Notes under the pieces: generated by a model
The model's database searches: none
What the model was told of the DNA's origin: nothing
The model's input: the letters and a program-made list of their open reading frames with translations, nothing else
Assembly (NCBI GenBank): GCA_032622095.1
Contig: CP136066.1
Location: 60,914,609 to 60,978,608, forward strand
DNA length: 64,000 bases
Direction of reading: 5' to 3'
Origin: Siphonodentalium dalli
Taxonomy: Eukaryota > Mollusca > Scaphopoda > Gadilida > Siphonodentaliidae
In this document: positions 1-11,887 of the stretch, in pieces
Position numbering within the stretch: the first letter of the stretch is position 1
Layout: each line of letters starts with the position of its first letter
Translations under genes and position numbers: made by a program

Positions 1-189
1 TCGGCGATGTTAGTAGAATGTTACATTCCTCCAGATGTCATAGTGCCTGAATACTAACTTATCAGTTTCACGCACCCGAACAAGTACATAATATGTCTTT
101 AATGCATCGGTGACATTTCCATACTCCACCACCACGGAGATGGAAAACTAGATCTGTACGCATTCCCATCCAATATATAGTCTCCGGTG
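1..189. other. unassigned sequence
   Basis: No coding signal, structured repeat or RNA motif was recognised here. Confidence 0.4.
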
Positions 190-780
190 TGACGCATCCA
201 GCTATACACTCTATACCGGAGCACACCAGTCATATACTTCCTTTGTCACTGGCTCGGTACTAGTCTATGGTTTTCTATATCTAGCGTGGAGTTTTTCATC
301 GAAAATGGCAATTTTCTTATGTGCTTCGAGAACAATCCACTCACTAAAACTCATTGGACAGAACGGAGATTTAAAGCGGTAGGTTTTGTTCATGATTTTT
401 GCATGCTACTCGGCAAGATGGCAGCCAATTAAGGCCCTTTTGTTTAATGACTGATGTTTGCCATGCGTGTTGTTATTCATGTGCGTTTAGACATTGGTGC
501 TGATCAAATAATTGGAGAACCAAGCCACACCATTGCGCGAAATAGTTCTTTGGTTCTGCTGGGACTCTCTAAACTTAAGATACGAAATTACACAATCTTT
601 GTTAAAAATTGTGTGTGCCTGATGCGGGAAACATGTGGCTCTGTTCACGTATACATATATTGATATCGCGGAAGTCAACCACATGTGGTTAAAATGTCAC
701 ATGTGGCAGTGGTCTTATCGAGTTATCAAGGGAGATAAACACTGCATGGAATTAGATGTGACGCATCTATGAATAGCTAC
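190..780 (+). repeat. interspersed repeat A, copy 1
   Basis: This stretch aligns by eye, in the same order and orientation, with 55625-56225. Shared landmarks are the start near GAGC(A/G)CACCAGTCATA, a block ending ACTTAAG(A/G)TACGAAATTACACAA, and a tail containing GCATGGA. The copies differ by many substitutions and small indels, so they are old. Copy 2 lies inside the composite repeat at 55120-56592. The short open frames inside are not conserved between copies, so I do not call coding. Confidence 0.65.
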
Positions 781-784
781 GACC

Positions 785-1480
785 ATATTATCTCCCTGTG
801 GGTAATTAACGAAGCGCGCGAAAAAAAAAACGAAACGAAACAATTCTGAGCATCAGCTAAACATTCCGTCGAACTTCTAAGTATCTGTTCAGTCTATTGC
901 ATTAACTTTCTTCGTGACACTATAATATTAAATATCTAGAAGTATGTAGATTAAAATATGTTACCGCAAAAATATCGCGATTCTCTACTGTTATGTCTCA
1001 TTTTTCAGCATTTTACAAAAACAGGCATTTTTGCTGAATTTTGGCTCTTAAACCTCATTTGTATATTTCACACCGGATCCTACCTGGTGTGCAATGCCAT
1101 AACCTTCAAAATGATGTATCACAAGCCCGTGTGTGTTGCCGATGGACTAAACCCGCTCCACTATATTATCGACCTGTTGGTAATTAATCCAAGCGCGCGC
1201 AAAAAAAAAAAATCGAAACGAAACAATGCTGAGTATCAACTAAACCTTCAGTCCGAATGTCTAAGTATATATCTTTGTTCACAGTCTATATTCATGACAC
1301 GATTCTTCTTTTGAGAATAACTGATGACTGGATAATCGATTTGTGTCATGTGTACAACTAGCAACAATGTTTTACAGTCTATTTTGTTGACCCAAATGCC
1401 TTAAGCATCATTAATAATTAATTAGCCATTCAATGCTATAATGGTATTTAAGATAATGATAGTCAACAAGTTTACACGTA
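785..1480 (+). repeat. interspersed repeat B, partly duplicated
   Basis: The block at about 1160-1400 (a GCGCGC/poly-A tract, then GAAACGAAACAATGCTGAG) is echoed at 785-905 and again at 53740-54480. In the third copy the homology is interrupted at 53863 by a LINE 3' end. This copy runs uninterrupted through the same point (about 1290) and so represents the empty site. No protein is recognised. Confidence 0.6.
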
Positions 1481-1560
1481 CTTCTGTGTGTCGCACTTTA
1501 AATAAAATAAAGGCGCAATTTAATGTGGCCCCGAAGTGAAAACAGGGCCGTGGCTAACGA

Positions 1561-1860
1561 ACATGACATTTGGAACTTATTCCCTATTCCTTATTCTCAA
1601 AAATATCTCTTTCGGTCAATTTGACGGCATGGATGGGTGACCAACCCCAAATACCCATAGAAACACCCCTACCCCCACCCATCACCCCGGGGGTACCACA
1701 CCGAGGGGGTGAAAATGGGGTATGGACCAATTTCGAGAACGTTAAGGATTTCGGCCATGGGTGGGTGGCCCACTCCAAATACCCCTAGAAACACCCCTAT
1801 ATACCCCCACCATCACCCTGGGGGTCCCCGTGAGAGCGGGTGGGGGTATTCATAAACCAT
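1561..1860 (+). repeat. C-rich tandem duplication
   Basis: Two diverged copies of a roughly 130-bp unit start near 1628 and 1760. Each contains AAATACCC(A/C)TAGAAACACCCCTA followed by a pyrimidine-rich stretch and a CCGGGGGT-like or CCTGGGGGT box. Open frames on both strands result from the low-complexity composition. Confidence 0.6.
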
Positions 1861-1938
1861 GGTTCTATATATATACCAAGTATGATTTTTTTTCGCGTGG
1901 CCACTTTCGTATCCACAAGCTGCAAGACAGAGTTCATG

Positions 1939-4638
1939 CACTGAAAAAAAAACTTAGTCATAGCCTTAGTCAACCCGTAACTTAGTTATTTTTGACTAAT
2001 GTAGCCAAAAGTAGCTAAGTTTGACCTTAGTCACACCTTAGTTACTAAGGTTAATATTTTCTTGATTCAGTCAAGCCGTCAAAACTCAATAGTATACTTA
2101 TCGGCAACATATTATATACGGCAATGACTCCATACAGTATGACCGAATCTTACTCTGCTGACATTTAATATGTATATAATATCGCATTCATTCGGTGTTA
2201 ATCGGGTCGGTACGTATATGGACGAGTGCGTAATTTTAACTCAAATTATTGTCCCTCCATTTTGTTGCTGACATTTTTAATTCGGTAAAATCACTAAAAT
2301 CAGAGTGATTTAGACGTGATATTGGCGTCGAACGAACCAAAAGAGACGACATATTACATAAATAACAACCATGGCGTATTTGGAGAGCGGATAAAATCAG
2401 GATAAAAGAGAAGTTAGGAAAATAATCTGCGAAACCGTTCACCTTTACCTTTACCTTCTCTGTAAATTCCTCCTGTGTCAGGAGAACCGTCCTTAGGGTG
2501 GACGTGACCACTTCTTCTTAAGCACAGTAACTTGAAATATGTCTCACGTTCTTCTGTATATATACATGTAAATATAATTAGATTGGTTGGGTGAGTGTCA
2601 AGTCGGGGTTGAGACAAGACACCGTGTATTGTTGAACTAATTATTCAGCTGCTTTCAACAACTTACAAGTGGACAATTTGTCAATAATAGCTTGAATCTT
2701 TATACATGTGAAAGAACGGCGCCTGAAATAATTGCTGCCAAAATTAGATTTGTGCCTGATGACTCCTTCAAGGTTACATGTACATGTACCGTACGCAGTA
2801 CTGTACAGTACATACAGTGTGGTGAACGTTTTTCGCTGTGGCATTGTGGACGAGTACCCCAAGTTGAAGTTCATTCCGGCTTGGTTTGGTGGTCGAGACT
2901 GTTACCTGTTCGATTGCGGACAGTTGTTAAAGACGGTCTGATTTCGGTTCCTTTGATAACCGGACAAGTTTAAATTCTGCGAAAAAAAGGCTTATTAATC
3001 ATTGACAATTTCCACTAAATTCATCGAGAGCAGAGATGCATGCCAATTAATCGATGAATCATGACATGATCCATTCAATCGAATCAATGGTCTGACTTCA
3101 TTCAGATGAACACAAGCTTCGATGTCAAGCAATAGTGACAATAATAACAACGACTCAACGAGCAGCTATTACTATTAGAATGTTGAAAATGCAGTTGACA
3201 GTACTTGTCCAGAATCTGATTCTTTCAGAGCACATTGACATGCATGTACAACTACACGGGAGGATATACATGTACTAGTACTGTACAGTGCGGCGTGCCC
3301 AGTGTAATTCACAAGAGCTTCAAAACACCCAAAACAATGAAACTGATGCCGTGTAGTGATGGATGATCACATATCTACAATTCCAACTTTACAATGACCC
3401 CGACCAATTCATCCGTGTTCATCATTGTTATTGTCAAGTTACCGGTATCACGACAATTTACCAGGAGTACACTATTATTGGTTGGATGTTCTTATCAAAC
3501 TATCTTCGGCTGATTCATTGATATTTCATGGAAAATGTGCGACTACATGAGAACATTGTCGCCAAGTGATTGCGCACAGTTAGATGTTTATTGGATCCGC
3601 TGTTGTCTTGAAGGGACCAATTCCAAATAGCTGTTGTTGATATATACAGTAGTACAGTACGAGTCAAAAGAAGTGGTATATTAAGCATGCTATTTTCGCA
3701 AGTGGAAACGCTTATAAGCATGTCGCTTGTGATATTATTGCAATATTTTGCGCTTTGCGCTCAAAATTGTGACATTTAAATCAAATATTGCGAGGTTTGT
3801 TTCCGCGATTCACTCAAAATGTGACCGCAACAAAGCGGTCATAATTGCATGCATTTCTGAAAATAAACATTCATTTGTTAAATAAAGGTATTCACCAATT
3901 GCAATGCCTGTGTGGATATGCACGCTTGTATCAAGCCATGGTGGTGTTCATGAAATTATTGTGACGAGCCTGAAGGCAAGTCACGATGTGTGTCGGAAAC
4001 TCCACCGTGGCTTGATACAAGCGCTCAGTTCCACACATAGTGGTGAAGATATTTATCATATAATTTTTCTTCTAAAAAATCTCTTCATTTCCTCCGATTT
4101 AATCTTCTATGTTGGTCGCTCGTTATCATTTTAATGTAAGCATAAATTTCTGTTTCAATTTGAAACAATTATCGAATGGACAGATATTGAATGTATATTC
4201 AATGCATACTAGTATCCTGTGATGAATAATTTTCTTTCAAGATAAAACATTGTTTATATTGTCTAATTGTTTCAATAGTTAATAAAATTTATGTTGATAC
4301 CTGCAAGTCATTATTTTCAGTTATTTTAATCTGCAGTTGCGACGTTCAGCTGAGGCTGCAGGGCTATGATACCCCCAATAATTAGGCCCAATTAAATGTA
4401 CTAATGGATACAGTGATTACTTAGTCAAGCCTTAGTTATTTCTGACTAAGGCCTTAGTCATTTCTGACTAAGGCTTTAGTTATTTCTGACTAAGGCATTA
4501 GTCATTTCTGTCTAAGGCCTTAGTCAGAAATGACTAAGGGCAACCTTAGTCATTTCTGACTAAGCTAAGTTAGTTAGTTTTGAGACGGGGTTCTGACTAA
4601 GGTAACTTAGTTACTTTTGACTAAGTTTTTTTTCAGTG
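1939..4638. mobile_element. 2.7 kb non-autonomous DNA transposon with CACTG inverted ends
   Basis: The left end reads CACTG, A9, then CTTAGTCA. The right end is its inverse: TGACTAAG, T8, then CAGTG. Both ends continue into subterminal repeats of (C)TTAGTCATTTCTGACTAAGG type, dense at 4410-4620 and sparser at 1951-2050. The flanks are TG on both sides, or TGCA if the terminal bases are assigned differently. A related unoccupied sequence near 33040-33060 (GAGTTCAGTCCCCT) resembles the flanks joined. No transposase is recognised inside. The interior (2050-4400) has only short unrelated frames and a roughly 25-bp-arm hairpin at 3925-4024. Confidence 0.6.
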
Positions 4639-4640
4639 TG

Positions 4641-4960
4641 CAGTCCCCTCTGTATACGTTAGTCTGACAGCTGCCATCATCTATATTTTCGTAATTAAAT
4701 CGAACATTATTTTATTTAAGTGTTTTGTTGGTTAGAACTCATTATGGCTTGATCTAGCAAATTTTAAAATGTTCAGTTCGTTTTTCAGAATGATGCAGAA
4801 TGAATGGTAACTGACAACAAATAAGTGATTTCCTCATATTATGTGAACGTGGTGGCAGTGGTCAGCCCAGCGTAGCATGGGACTGAACTCTGCCTTGCGG
4901 CTTGATGCATTTGAGGACTTTTGGCACAATTCCCGGACTGCGGAATAAGGAATAGGTAAC
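4641..4960 (-). repeat. interspersed repeat D, copy 1
   Basis: This is approximately the reverse complement of 23280-23620. Shared landmarks are the GGGACTGAACTCTG-type box beside a CAGCGTAGC motif, and a central stretch with TTCATTCTGCAT in one copy and its complement in the other. No coding content was found. The stretch that follows (4961-5595) shows nothing I can name. Confidence 0.5.
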
Positions 4961-5595
4961 GGAATGCATGTTGCTTTTATCTATGCGCATTTCGTGTTTA
5001 ACACTTCCATGGTTGGAAATTACTGAAATTTTGCGAAAACCCTATGAAAACCCCACGATCTTTAATGCACCAGCGAAGCTCCCGCCATGAAAGGGTTAAT
5101 TGCAAAAACGAACACTTTTGTTTGTTTGCGCTATTTGAGTGCTCTAGCTTATCCCTTGTTGAGTAGAACGACATATATGTCGCCGTACGGTTTGCAAGTG
5201 GAACGACATACATGTGTCATTTTTATGAAGACATAACTTCAATTAATGATTTGATTACGCCCCTCTGGTGTATTCTGGTGTAGAAATTATTGTATCGCAT
5301 GGGTGCATGGACATTTTATTTATAGAAACGGGAATGTTTGGTACACACTAAACGTTGTAGTGTGACGCCGATGTCGACAAATTGCAATAGGTCCCCTATT
5401 TGCGGAGGTCGTTTTGCGGAAAATGTCGAATTCGCGGAGTTCCTTTAAAATGGTCGAAATATGTTGAATTTAATGAGAGAACGGTGCGTATATCTCAATT
5501 GATACGTATTTTAAAGAGATTAGTCGGATACAGCCGAGTCAGCCACCAGTTCGTTAATTAGGTGCTGATCGGTGTGACAATTTGCAGTGGTTTGT

Positions 5596-5930
5596 AAAAA
5601 TAATATCTTTGTTCGAAATGAATCCAAAATTATTGTAACGCACCGTACCAGCCCGTACCATGACTGTAACAACGTATCGCCCCGCTGAGAAAAATGCGCC
5701 TCTTTGAAAATTTCACCGTAACAGCCGTACCAGACCGAACCAAGTGAATCAACTGTTACGAGAATATTTTTAAAAATAACATCTTTGTTCGAAATGAATC
5801 CAAAATGATTGTAACGCACCGTACCAGCCCGTACCATGACTGTAACAACATATAGCCCCCCTGAGATAAATGCTGGCTTTGAAAATTTTACCGTAACAGC
5901 CCGTACCAGAACGTACCATGATAAAGCCCT
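5596..5930 (+). repeat. 177-bp tandem duplication
   Basis: Two copies begin TAAAAATAA(T/C)ATCTTTGTTC at 5596 and 5773. Both contain ACGCACCGTACCAGCCCG. The minus-strand open frame over this block is two translations of the same repeat and is not treated as a gene. Confidence 0.75.
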
Positions 5931-6059
5931 TGTGACAAAAGTGCATGCCAGTTTTTTTCTGCTCACATTTCATGCCATATCTGCAATCATATTACCAGCC
6001 GCTTTACCAACAGTATGATGTCACTACTCTTGTTTAAAACATTCCAGAAGGAAATCATC

Positions 6060-6119
6060 TTGGAAGTAGCGGCCATCCCGGCTATTTGTTTGGAAGTAGC
6101 GGCCATCCCGGCTATTTGT
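6060..6119 (+). repeat. 30-bp direct duplication
   Basis: Two identical copies of a 30-bp unit containing GGCCATCCCGGCTATTTG lie head to tail. The surrounding 6120-6640 contains A-rich simple sequence near 6240-6295 and nothing else recognised. Confidence 0.85.
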
Positions 6120-6639
6120 TTCAGAGTTTATAACGCGTAGCAGTTCAATAGTATGAGTTCACTCAGACTAATTATAAATACAGTCTAAATAGTCTGACAT
6201 CGCATTTTAACCCAATAAGTCTGTTAAAGAATATAAGAATAAATTATTAAAATTGTAAAAAATTGTAAAAACAAAAACAAAAAAACAAAACAAAATTGTT
6301 AGGCCAATGCACTCAAAGGGTTAAACTTCAAGAATTGTAAGAATATAATGTTCAATATGTATGGCGAGGGTGGGGATCACCCAGGTGTACTAGTTTATAC
6401 CCTGGGTACTGTAAAACACTTGTAAGTCAAATGATTCAGGACGGAATTGGAATATTGTTACCACATAAATCTTTGTTTTATCGTTATTCTGTTTAAACCC
6501 AAGGTCCATGTTTTGAATACGATATTAATTTCATCATTTCTTGACCGGCTAAAAGCGGAACTCAGAAATTAAGTGCTAAATTAGCACATAATATAATTTT
6601 AAATAAGCAAAGATCAGGGAATCCCATTACTTACAAAAA

Positions 6640-7480
6640 AAGTATGACGTCATTGTCAGCAAACAACCAGTCCAGGCACGTATCGGCAAATTTGAAGATA
6701 GTCTCGTGATATTTTAATGGCAAACGTGGGCGGTGACGTCATTTAGCGGATAAGGCCATATATAGCGATGGCAATAGGACGGATATCAGAATGATTCAGA
6801 CTGTTTTACGTGTAGCTGTTCAACATTCAGGGGGGGGGGGGTCTGAGGCTGCAGCTATCAGGGGGGGGGGTCTGAGGCTGCAGCTATCAGGGGGGTCTTA
6901 GGCTGCAGCTATCGGGGGGGGGGGGGGGTCTTAGGCTGCAGCTATCAAGGGGGGGGGGTCTCAGGCTGCAGCTATCAGGGGGGTCTTAGGCTGCAACTAT
7001 CAGGGGGGGGTCTCAGGCTGCAGCTATCAGGGGGGTTCTCAGGCTGCAGCTATCAGGGGGGTCTCAGGCTGCAGCTATCAGGGGGGGGGGTCTTAGGCTG
7101 CAGCTATCGGGGGGTCTTAGGCTGCAGCTATCAGGGGGGGGGGGTCTTAGGCTGCAGCATTCAGGAGGGGGGTATAAGGCTGCAGCTGTCAGGGGGGGGG
7201 GTCTTAGGCTGCAGCTATCAGTAGTTGAGTAGTTTCCGGTCGGAGTCCGGGTATGATGGTCGGACTGCATTATGCAGGCCTCTTCATCTACTACAGCTAT
7301 CAATAGTGAAACAAGCCATACATGTGTCACCCAGGTTGAATTGTCGCCTTACTATACACTCTAAATAAATCGCGTTGGGTAAACTTTTGCCCAGCACAAT
7401 GGTGCATATATAGCTCCACACGAATGTTGAGTAAATTTTACCCAGTGTTGGGCAATATTTTAACTCAACGCAGAGTAACA
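6640..7480 (+). repeat. composite interspersed repeat with G-rich tandem core, copy 1
   Basis: A leader (about 6640-6825, containing CGTGGGCGGTGACGTCATTT) precedes a G-rich tandem array and a trailing part that ends in the left half of a foldback MITE (about 7355-7470). The same order recurs at 55120-56592. Compared with that copy, about 590 bp is missing between two TACAGCT words. The join is at about 7293-7300, as expected for a microhomology deletion. Confidence 0.7.
6826..7225 (+). repeat. G-rich tandem array, 26-36 bp units
   Basis: About 14 units follow the pattern CTGCAGCTATCA, then a run of 4-13 G, then TCT(T/C/G)AGG. Unit length varies mainly through the G-run. The minus strand reads as proline/leucine/arginine-rich open frames, which are repeat artefacts. 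The sister array is at 55293-55550. Confidence 0.9.
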
Positions 7481-7753
7481 AAGTACCAGAATGAGTTACG
7501 TCTTTCCCGGGCGAAGATGGAACAACAGTCTTTGTAGATGTGCAACACTAGATAGGTACGTGTATGTTGGGAGCGCGTTGTTTGGTTATCGTATGATGTT
7601 TTGTATGGGCGGCCGTTCGGTCGGAAAATACGTCAAATAAAACATAATAGTATATTGTTTATATAATTGCCATGATCCCATGTTGTCGAAAGTAAGTCCC
7701 AGATGTTTATGGCTGTCAACCTCAACAATTGTCGCGGTTCCCATGGTCAGTTG

Positions 7754-8284
7754 TGGATGATATACTGGTGTTTCTTTCCTGGAGATTAAGAGAGCTTCCG
7801 TTTTCAAGGGATTGAATTTTACAAGCCATTCTGATGCCCAACACATGATATTTTCGAGGTCATCGTTGATTAGTTTTGCGGCCATGGTGGGGTCTTCGAT
7901 AGTAAGAAATAGAGAAGTGTCATCAGCAAATAGACGAATGTTGCACCGTATATTTTCGGTTATATCATTAATATAAATTAAAAACAGAAGTGGGCCTAGT
8001 ATGGGGCCTTGCGGCACACCTGCTGTTACATCTTGTAGTTCCGAGTGTGTGCCGTCTATGACAACCTGCTGTTGTCTACATTCTAGATACGATTTCATCA
8101 AGTTATACAAGTTTCCCCTTATACCAATTTTTGTCAGTTTGTTCAGGAGGCCACGGTGCCAGACTTTATCGAATGCTTTACTTATGTCACAGAATATACA
8201 CCGGACCTCTTTTCCGTCGTCTAGTGATCGACATATATTATCATATATTTCGGTAAGTTGAAAAACTGTTGAATCGTTGCGCAT
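7754..8284 (-). pseudogene. LINE reverse transcriptase palm fragment
   Basis: This in-frame piece holds the catalytic palm: the DISKAFDKVWH block with its aspartate, the AGVPQG box and the FADDT box. It is in the same frame as the 8339-8821 fragment, separated only by one nonsense codon. It is part of the decayed LINE at 7685-9200. Confidence 0.8.
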
Positions 8285-8338
8285 GAATCCAGCTTGGTAA
8301 AATGATTGGAGTTTGTTTTCATTAAGAAATTCCCATAG

Positions 8339-8821
8339 CTATTTATAAATACATTTTTCATAGACCTTTGAGACACAGCTTAGTAGAGAAATTGGTCGGT
8401 AATTTGATATAAGGCTGGGATCACCACTCTTAAATATAGGTGTAACATGGGAACGCTTCCACCGGGGTGGGTAGTAACTGTTTTTGGTAAATGTTTTGAA
8501 ATAGAATTCAAGAGGTTCACAGAGCGAGGGGGCACAACTTTTCATAACTCTCGGACTTATTCCGTCGGGCCCACTTGACTTAGATATTTTAAGGCTTTTT
8601 AACACTTTGTAAATGTCAGGGGCTGTGATTTTTACATCGCTTAATGTGGATATGGAGTTATCCGGTTCTAGCACTGGTAGGCATTTCCCGACGTCATCAA
8701 CTGATGAAATATTAAAAAAATACGAATTGAAAGCATTTGCTTTTTCAATTGGTGAGATCAGGAAGTCGCCGTTGATGCTCAAGGGGGGGGGGGGGGGGTA
8801 TTGATCTATCACTGGTAGCAA
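8339..8821 (-). pseudogene. LINE reverse transcriptase finger fragment
   Basis: This fragment encodes the NAFNSYFF, KSSGPDGISPRV and NYRPISLLSCVSKVYEKCIYK blocks typical of the N-terminal RT fingers. It ends at a TAG inside a region where related proteins continue. Upstream, the poly-G run at 8783-8798 puts it out of frame with the linker (8745-9023). Confidence 0.8.
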
Positions 8822-9234
8822 ATACTATTTTTTGGAGGGTTTTCCACCAAGAAGACTGGTCATGTGATGGGCTATTCAGTGTGTTCTCATTCTTGGTGTC
8901 ATAATCACGTTTGCTTTTTCTAATGGCCGATGTAGTTTCATTACGTTTAGATCGAAAGTTTGCCCATGTTTGTGGTGTGTTTTGCCTTTTAGCTATCTTA
9001 TGTAGTCGATTTCGTCGCCTCATCAGTTTCCGTACATTACACGTAAGCCATTGGGGACTACCTTTCCGGATCAGTACAATCTTATTGGGGATATTTTAAC
9101 TGCAAACCTTCTGAATTTTTGCAGTCAAGTTATCTGCATGAGCTGATAGTTCAAATGGTGTATTATCATATGAAATTGATTTATGACATACTTTCCAACT
9201 TAAATAATGATTGAGTCATATGATAAATATATAT

Positions 9235-10735
9235 ATAGCCTATGAATTTCGTTTTTCTTTCACATTAAACAACCGAAGATATTATGCACCATTCAGCTTC
9301 CGGTATTTTTTAATGCCGACTCGTGTTTCCCTACACAAATGCCAAGGGGCATACTTTCAAGTATTTAGTTGCTTATAACCTATACGCAACCAAAAATGTG
9401 TGGATTCTTGCTTGAACATATATCAAATTGTCACAGAAAAACATAATATTAATAAAAAACGTGCTTTCCAGACAAGAACTGCACCAATTATCCCTGTATT
9501 GGGTTGTATTTAACCCGTCTGTTCCAGACATTGGGCGCAAAATAAAACTTCGTCGGAGCACCTATGTTCCACTTTAATCCCCAGCAGACACCACACCATT
9601 GGGACTCTAGACACTTTTTTCCTGTTTTATGTCTTACATGACAACGTGCTATTTTTTAATAGAAGTCGTATGGCTGTGAAGTGTACTTGACATAACTATT
9701 TTTAAAAACAACATAAATACCCAAAATGCGGTGATTTTCGAGTCGAAAATCGTTTGTTATGGTCGCGGAAAACACACAGGGACATATAATAACGCCGATT
9801 TGACAATGTAACTGGATGCCAGTAATAACAGTCTTCAAGACGCAAAAAAGTCGCATTTAATTACATGGAAGGAAATGACAAATTTGTAACTTGAATTACC
9901 CCCCCCCCCCCCTCCGATTTTTCGGACTCGAAACTGGGGTTCGCTGTGTCCCTTATAATTTCCCGGTCCACTCCCAATAACAGATCGAGAATAGTCGGAA
10001 CACTAAATACGACGAGAGGCTGCTGGGCTCGTTTGTCCACTTTTCGGCATTAAAGGTGCACTATCTGTTCCAAGTAATTCATTTTAACAAAACACCCATT
10101 TTTTTGGCATACAATCTGAATTTTGTTGCAAAGGGTTATTTTGTCAGATTATGGGGCGCTGCGACACGCTTTGGGTCCCTAATTTTGTTCACTCTTGGAC
10201 TTGATTCGATTGGTGGCCAAAATATGTACCCCGTTGCCCTACAAGCCGATGATACCACAAAACACGATTTGTGCCTATAGGTTACAATCAACTAAATATT
10301 TCCCATAGGCGACAGTGTTAGGGTTGAGCCATCCCCACGATTCAATACCCTACTGATACAAAATTTTAATATTTTTGCGTGTATAACTCCACGTCGGACA
10401 TAAGTGGTCAAAAAAGAAATGGTGCCTCACCATACTTATTCCTGGAAATAAATTGGCTTTTCAACAACTACCCCCCTTTTGTGCACAAAATTTAAATATA
10501 GAAAAATACCCCACCCCCTACCAAATTTGGCAACCAATGTTGGCGCTTGACGAACAATCATTCACAAATGGCCGAGGAATTAACATAGCCTATGAATTTC
10601 TTTTTTCTTTCACATTAAACAACCGAAGATATTATACACCACTTAGCCGCGGCTGCCGGTATTTTTTTTATGCTGACTCGAGTTTCCCTACACAAATGTC
10701 AAGGGGCATAATTTCAAGTATTTAGTTGCTTATTA
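9235..10735 (+). repeat. pair of ~140-bp direct repeats flanking 1.2 kb
   Basis: The blocks at about 9235-9375 and 10585-10735 are clearly homologous direct repeats. Both contain TTTCACATTAAACAACCGAA, then CTTCAAGTATTTAGTTGCTT-like sequence. The spacer (9376-10584) has no recognised domain. The pair could be terminal repeats of a small element, or two copies of one repeat. No short target duplication was seen. Confidence 0.55.
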
Positions 10736-10811
10736 GCACGCCCGCGTGTATACTGTGGCCCAAAATATAAAATTCCGTGGTCCCATGTATAAGTTTTATG
10801 TTTTTTTCCGG

Positions 10812-10907
10812 TTTATTAGTTTAAAAGTCGAACTGCGCGATCAGGAGGCCGGTCACCGTTTTATTAGTTTAAAAGTCGAACTGCGCGATCAGGCGGCCGG
10901 TCACCGG
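10812..10907 (+). repeat. ~47-bp tandem duplication
   Basis: Two head-to-tail copies of a unit containing TAGTTTAAAAGTCGAACTGC and GCGATCAGG(A/C)GGCCGGTCACC. They differ at one visible position. Confidence 0.85.
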
Positions 10908-11887
10908 TAATCGGTGTAGTTGGGAATTTCAATTTCGTTTATTGTCCTTTACATTATTATGTCAATAATGTTGATTTTTGGTTTGTGGCTAGCTATGTCA
11001 AATACCAATAGAAGAAATTTAAAAGATAATTTGTAAGTCTTATATTTCAACTTTTATAGATATTATTCGTTCTGCAGCCCACTGATGGTTGTGTTGTGAT
11101 GGTATTATAGTTGCAGTATGTAATAATTATGACCGCGTTAATTGCTTTCCATCTTTAGGTATGAACAATGGCTGGACCATGAACTCTTGGCGGGAACACA
11201 ATACCTCCGATTTTTTATCCGCATTTAGAAGCTTTCTGGTGTGGTGAATGAAACACCTGCAGTAATAAGCCGTAGTTGTTTGTAATAATTCGAAGGATTA
11301 GTTGTTTTAACGGAATTCTGAGGCGGTGAATTCATGTAACCAATATATTTTATATTATAATTTCTATTTATGGCTAATAATATGATCTTGATGGCGTTAC
11401 CATTTCTGATTATGGTTTGCTTGTAACCTAGTGGGTGACTGCGTGCCAGTGTAATTACGGCAGCGTTTGAATCATGTTGCTGGCAACAAAATGCACACCC
11501 CAATTTTTTTCCTTTCCTTCACCCCAACCCCAATTTATTTGACCGGTTTCTTGCCTTATATGCCGTGCGTGCATTCACACATATCCATCGCGCCGCACCG
11601 CACAGGCAACAGTTTCACGCTACGCTGCACAACGCTAGAAATAATATCTCCACATTGGGCGAAACAAACCTTTAACTTGACAAAGAACGGCAGTTTCGCC
11701 ATTGGGAAACCTGCCCTATCACTGCACGTATGCGCGCGAAACAAATGTGCAATTTCAACAGGCTTGTTTATATACACTGATATACGTTCTATATTGGTGG
11801 AAGTGCATATCTAATGAACTTCGAAAAGTGTCAACAAAACTAACACCGAGTATCAAGGTTGGTGTGCATTCTCTCAAATAATCCAAG
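10908..11887 (+). promoter_or_regulatory. presumed promoter and 5' UTR of the P450 gene
   Basis: This unique-looking stretch immediately precedes the P450 start codon. A TATA-like word (TTTATATAC, near 11765-11773) lies about 115 bp upstream of the ATG and could position transcription, but no initiator or transcript evidence is available. In-frame TAA at 11879-11881, three codons before the ATG, rules out a longer N-terminus from contiguous sequence. Confidence 0.3.

Larger units (their letters stand above)
7685..9200 (-). mobile_element. decayed, truncated LINE (non-LTR retrotransposon) reverse transcriptase
   Basis: Reading from 9200 down, the minus strand encodes a linker (with SPQWLTCNVRKLMRRRNRL-like sequence), then NAFNSYFF, SSGPDGISPRVMK, SNYRPISLLSCVSKVYEK, DISKAFDKVWH, AGVPQGPILGPLLFLIYIND and LFADDTSLF. 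This is a non-LTR reverse transcriptase of the Jockey/CR1 supergroup. A frameshift lies in the G16 run at 8783-8798. One in-frame TAG (8339-8341) separates the finger part from the palm part. The endonuclease is missing (5' truncation near 9200). At the 3' side homology stops after the thumb motif HLGLTFDNMGSW near 7685. The element is non-functional. Confidence 0.85.

Noticed and set aside
5520-5973. 148-codon minus-strand frame
   Set aside because: The peptide repeats itself with the 177-bp DNA duplication, and no known domain is present.
7064-7330. Proline-rich minus-strand frame (and its twin at 55416-55634)
   Set aside because: Poly-G units read as proline codons. Unit lengths and frames vary between copies.
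11467-11814. 115-codon plus-strand frame upstream of the P450
   Set aside because: No domain, overlaps an opposite frame of similar quality, and sits in the presumed promoter/5' UTR.
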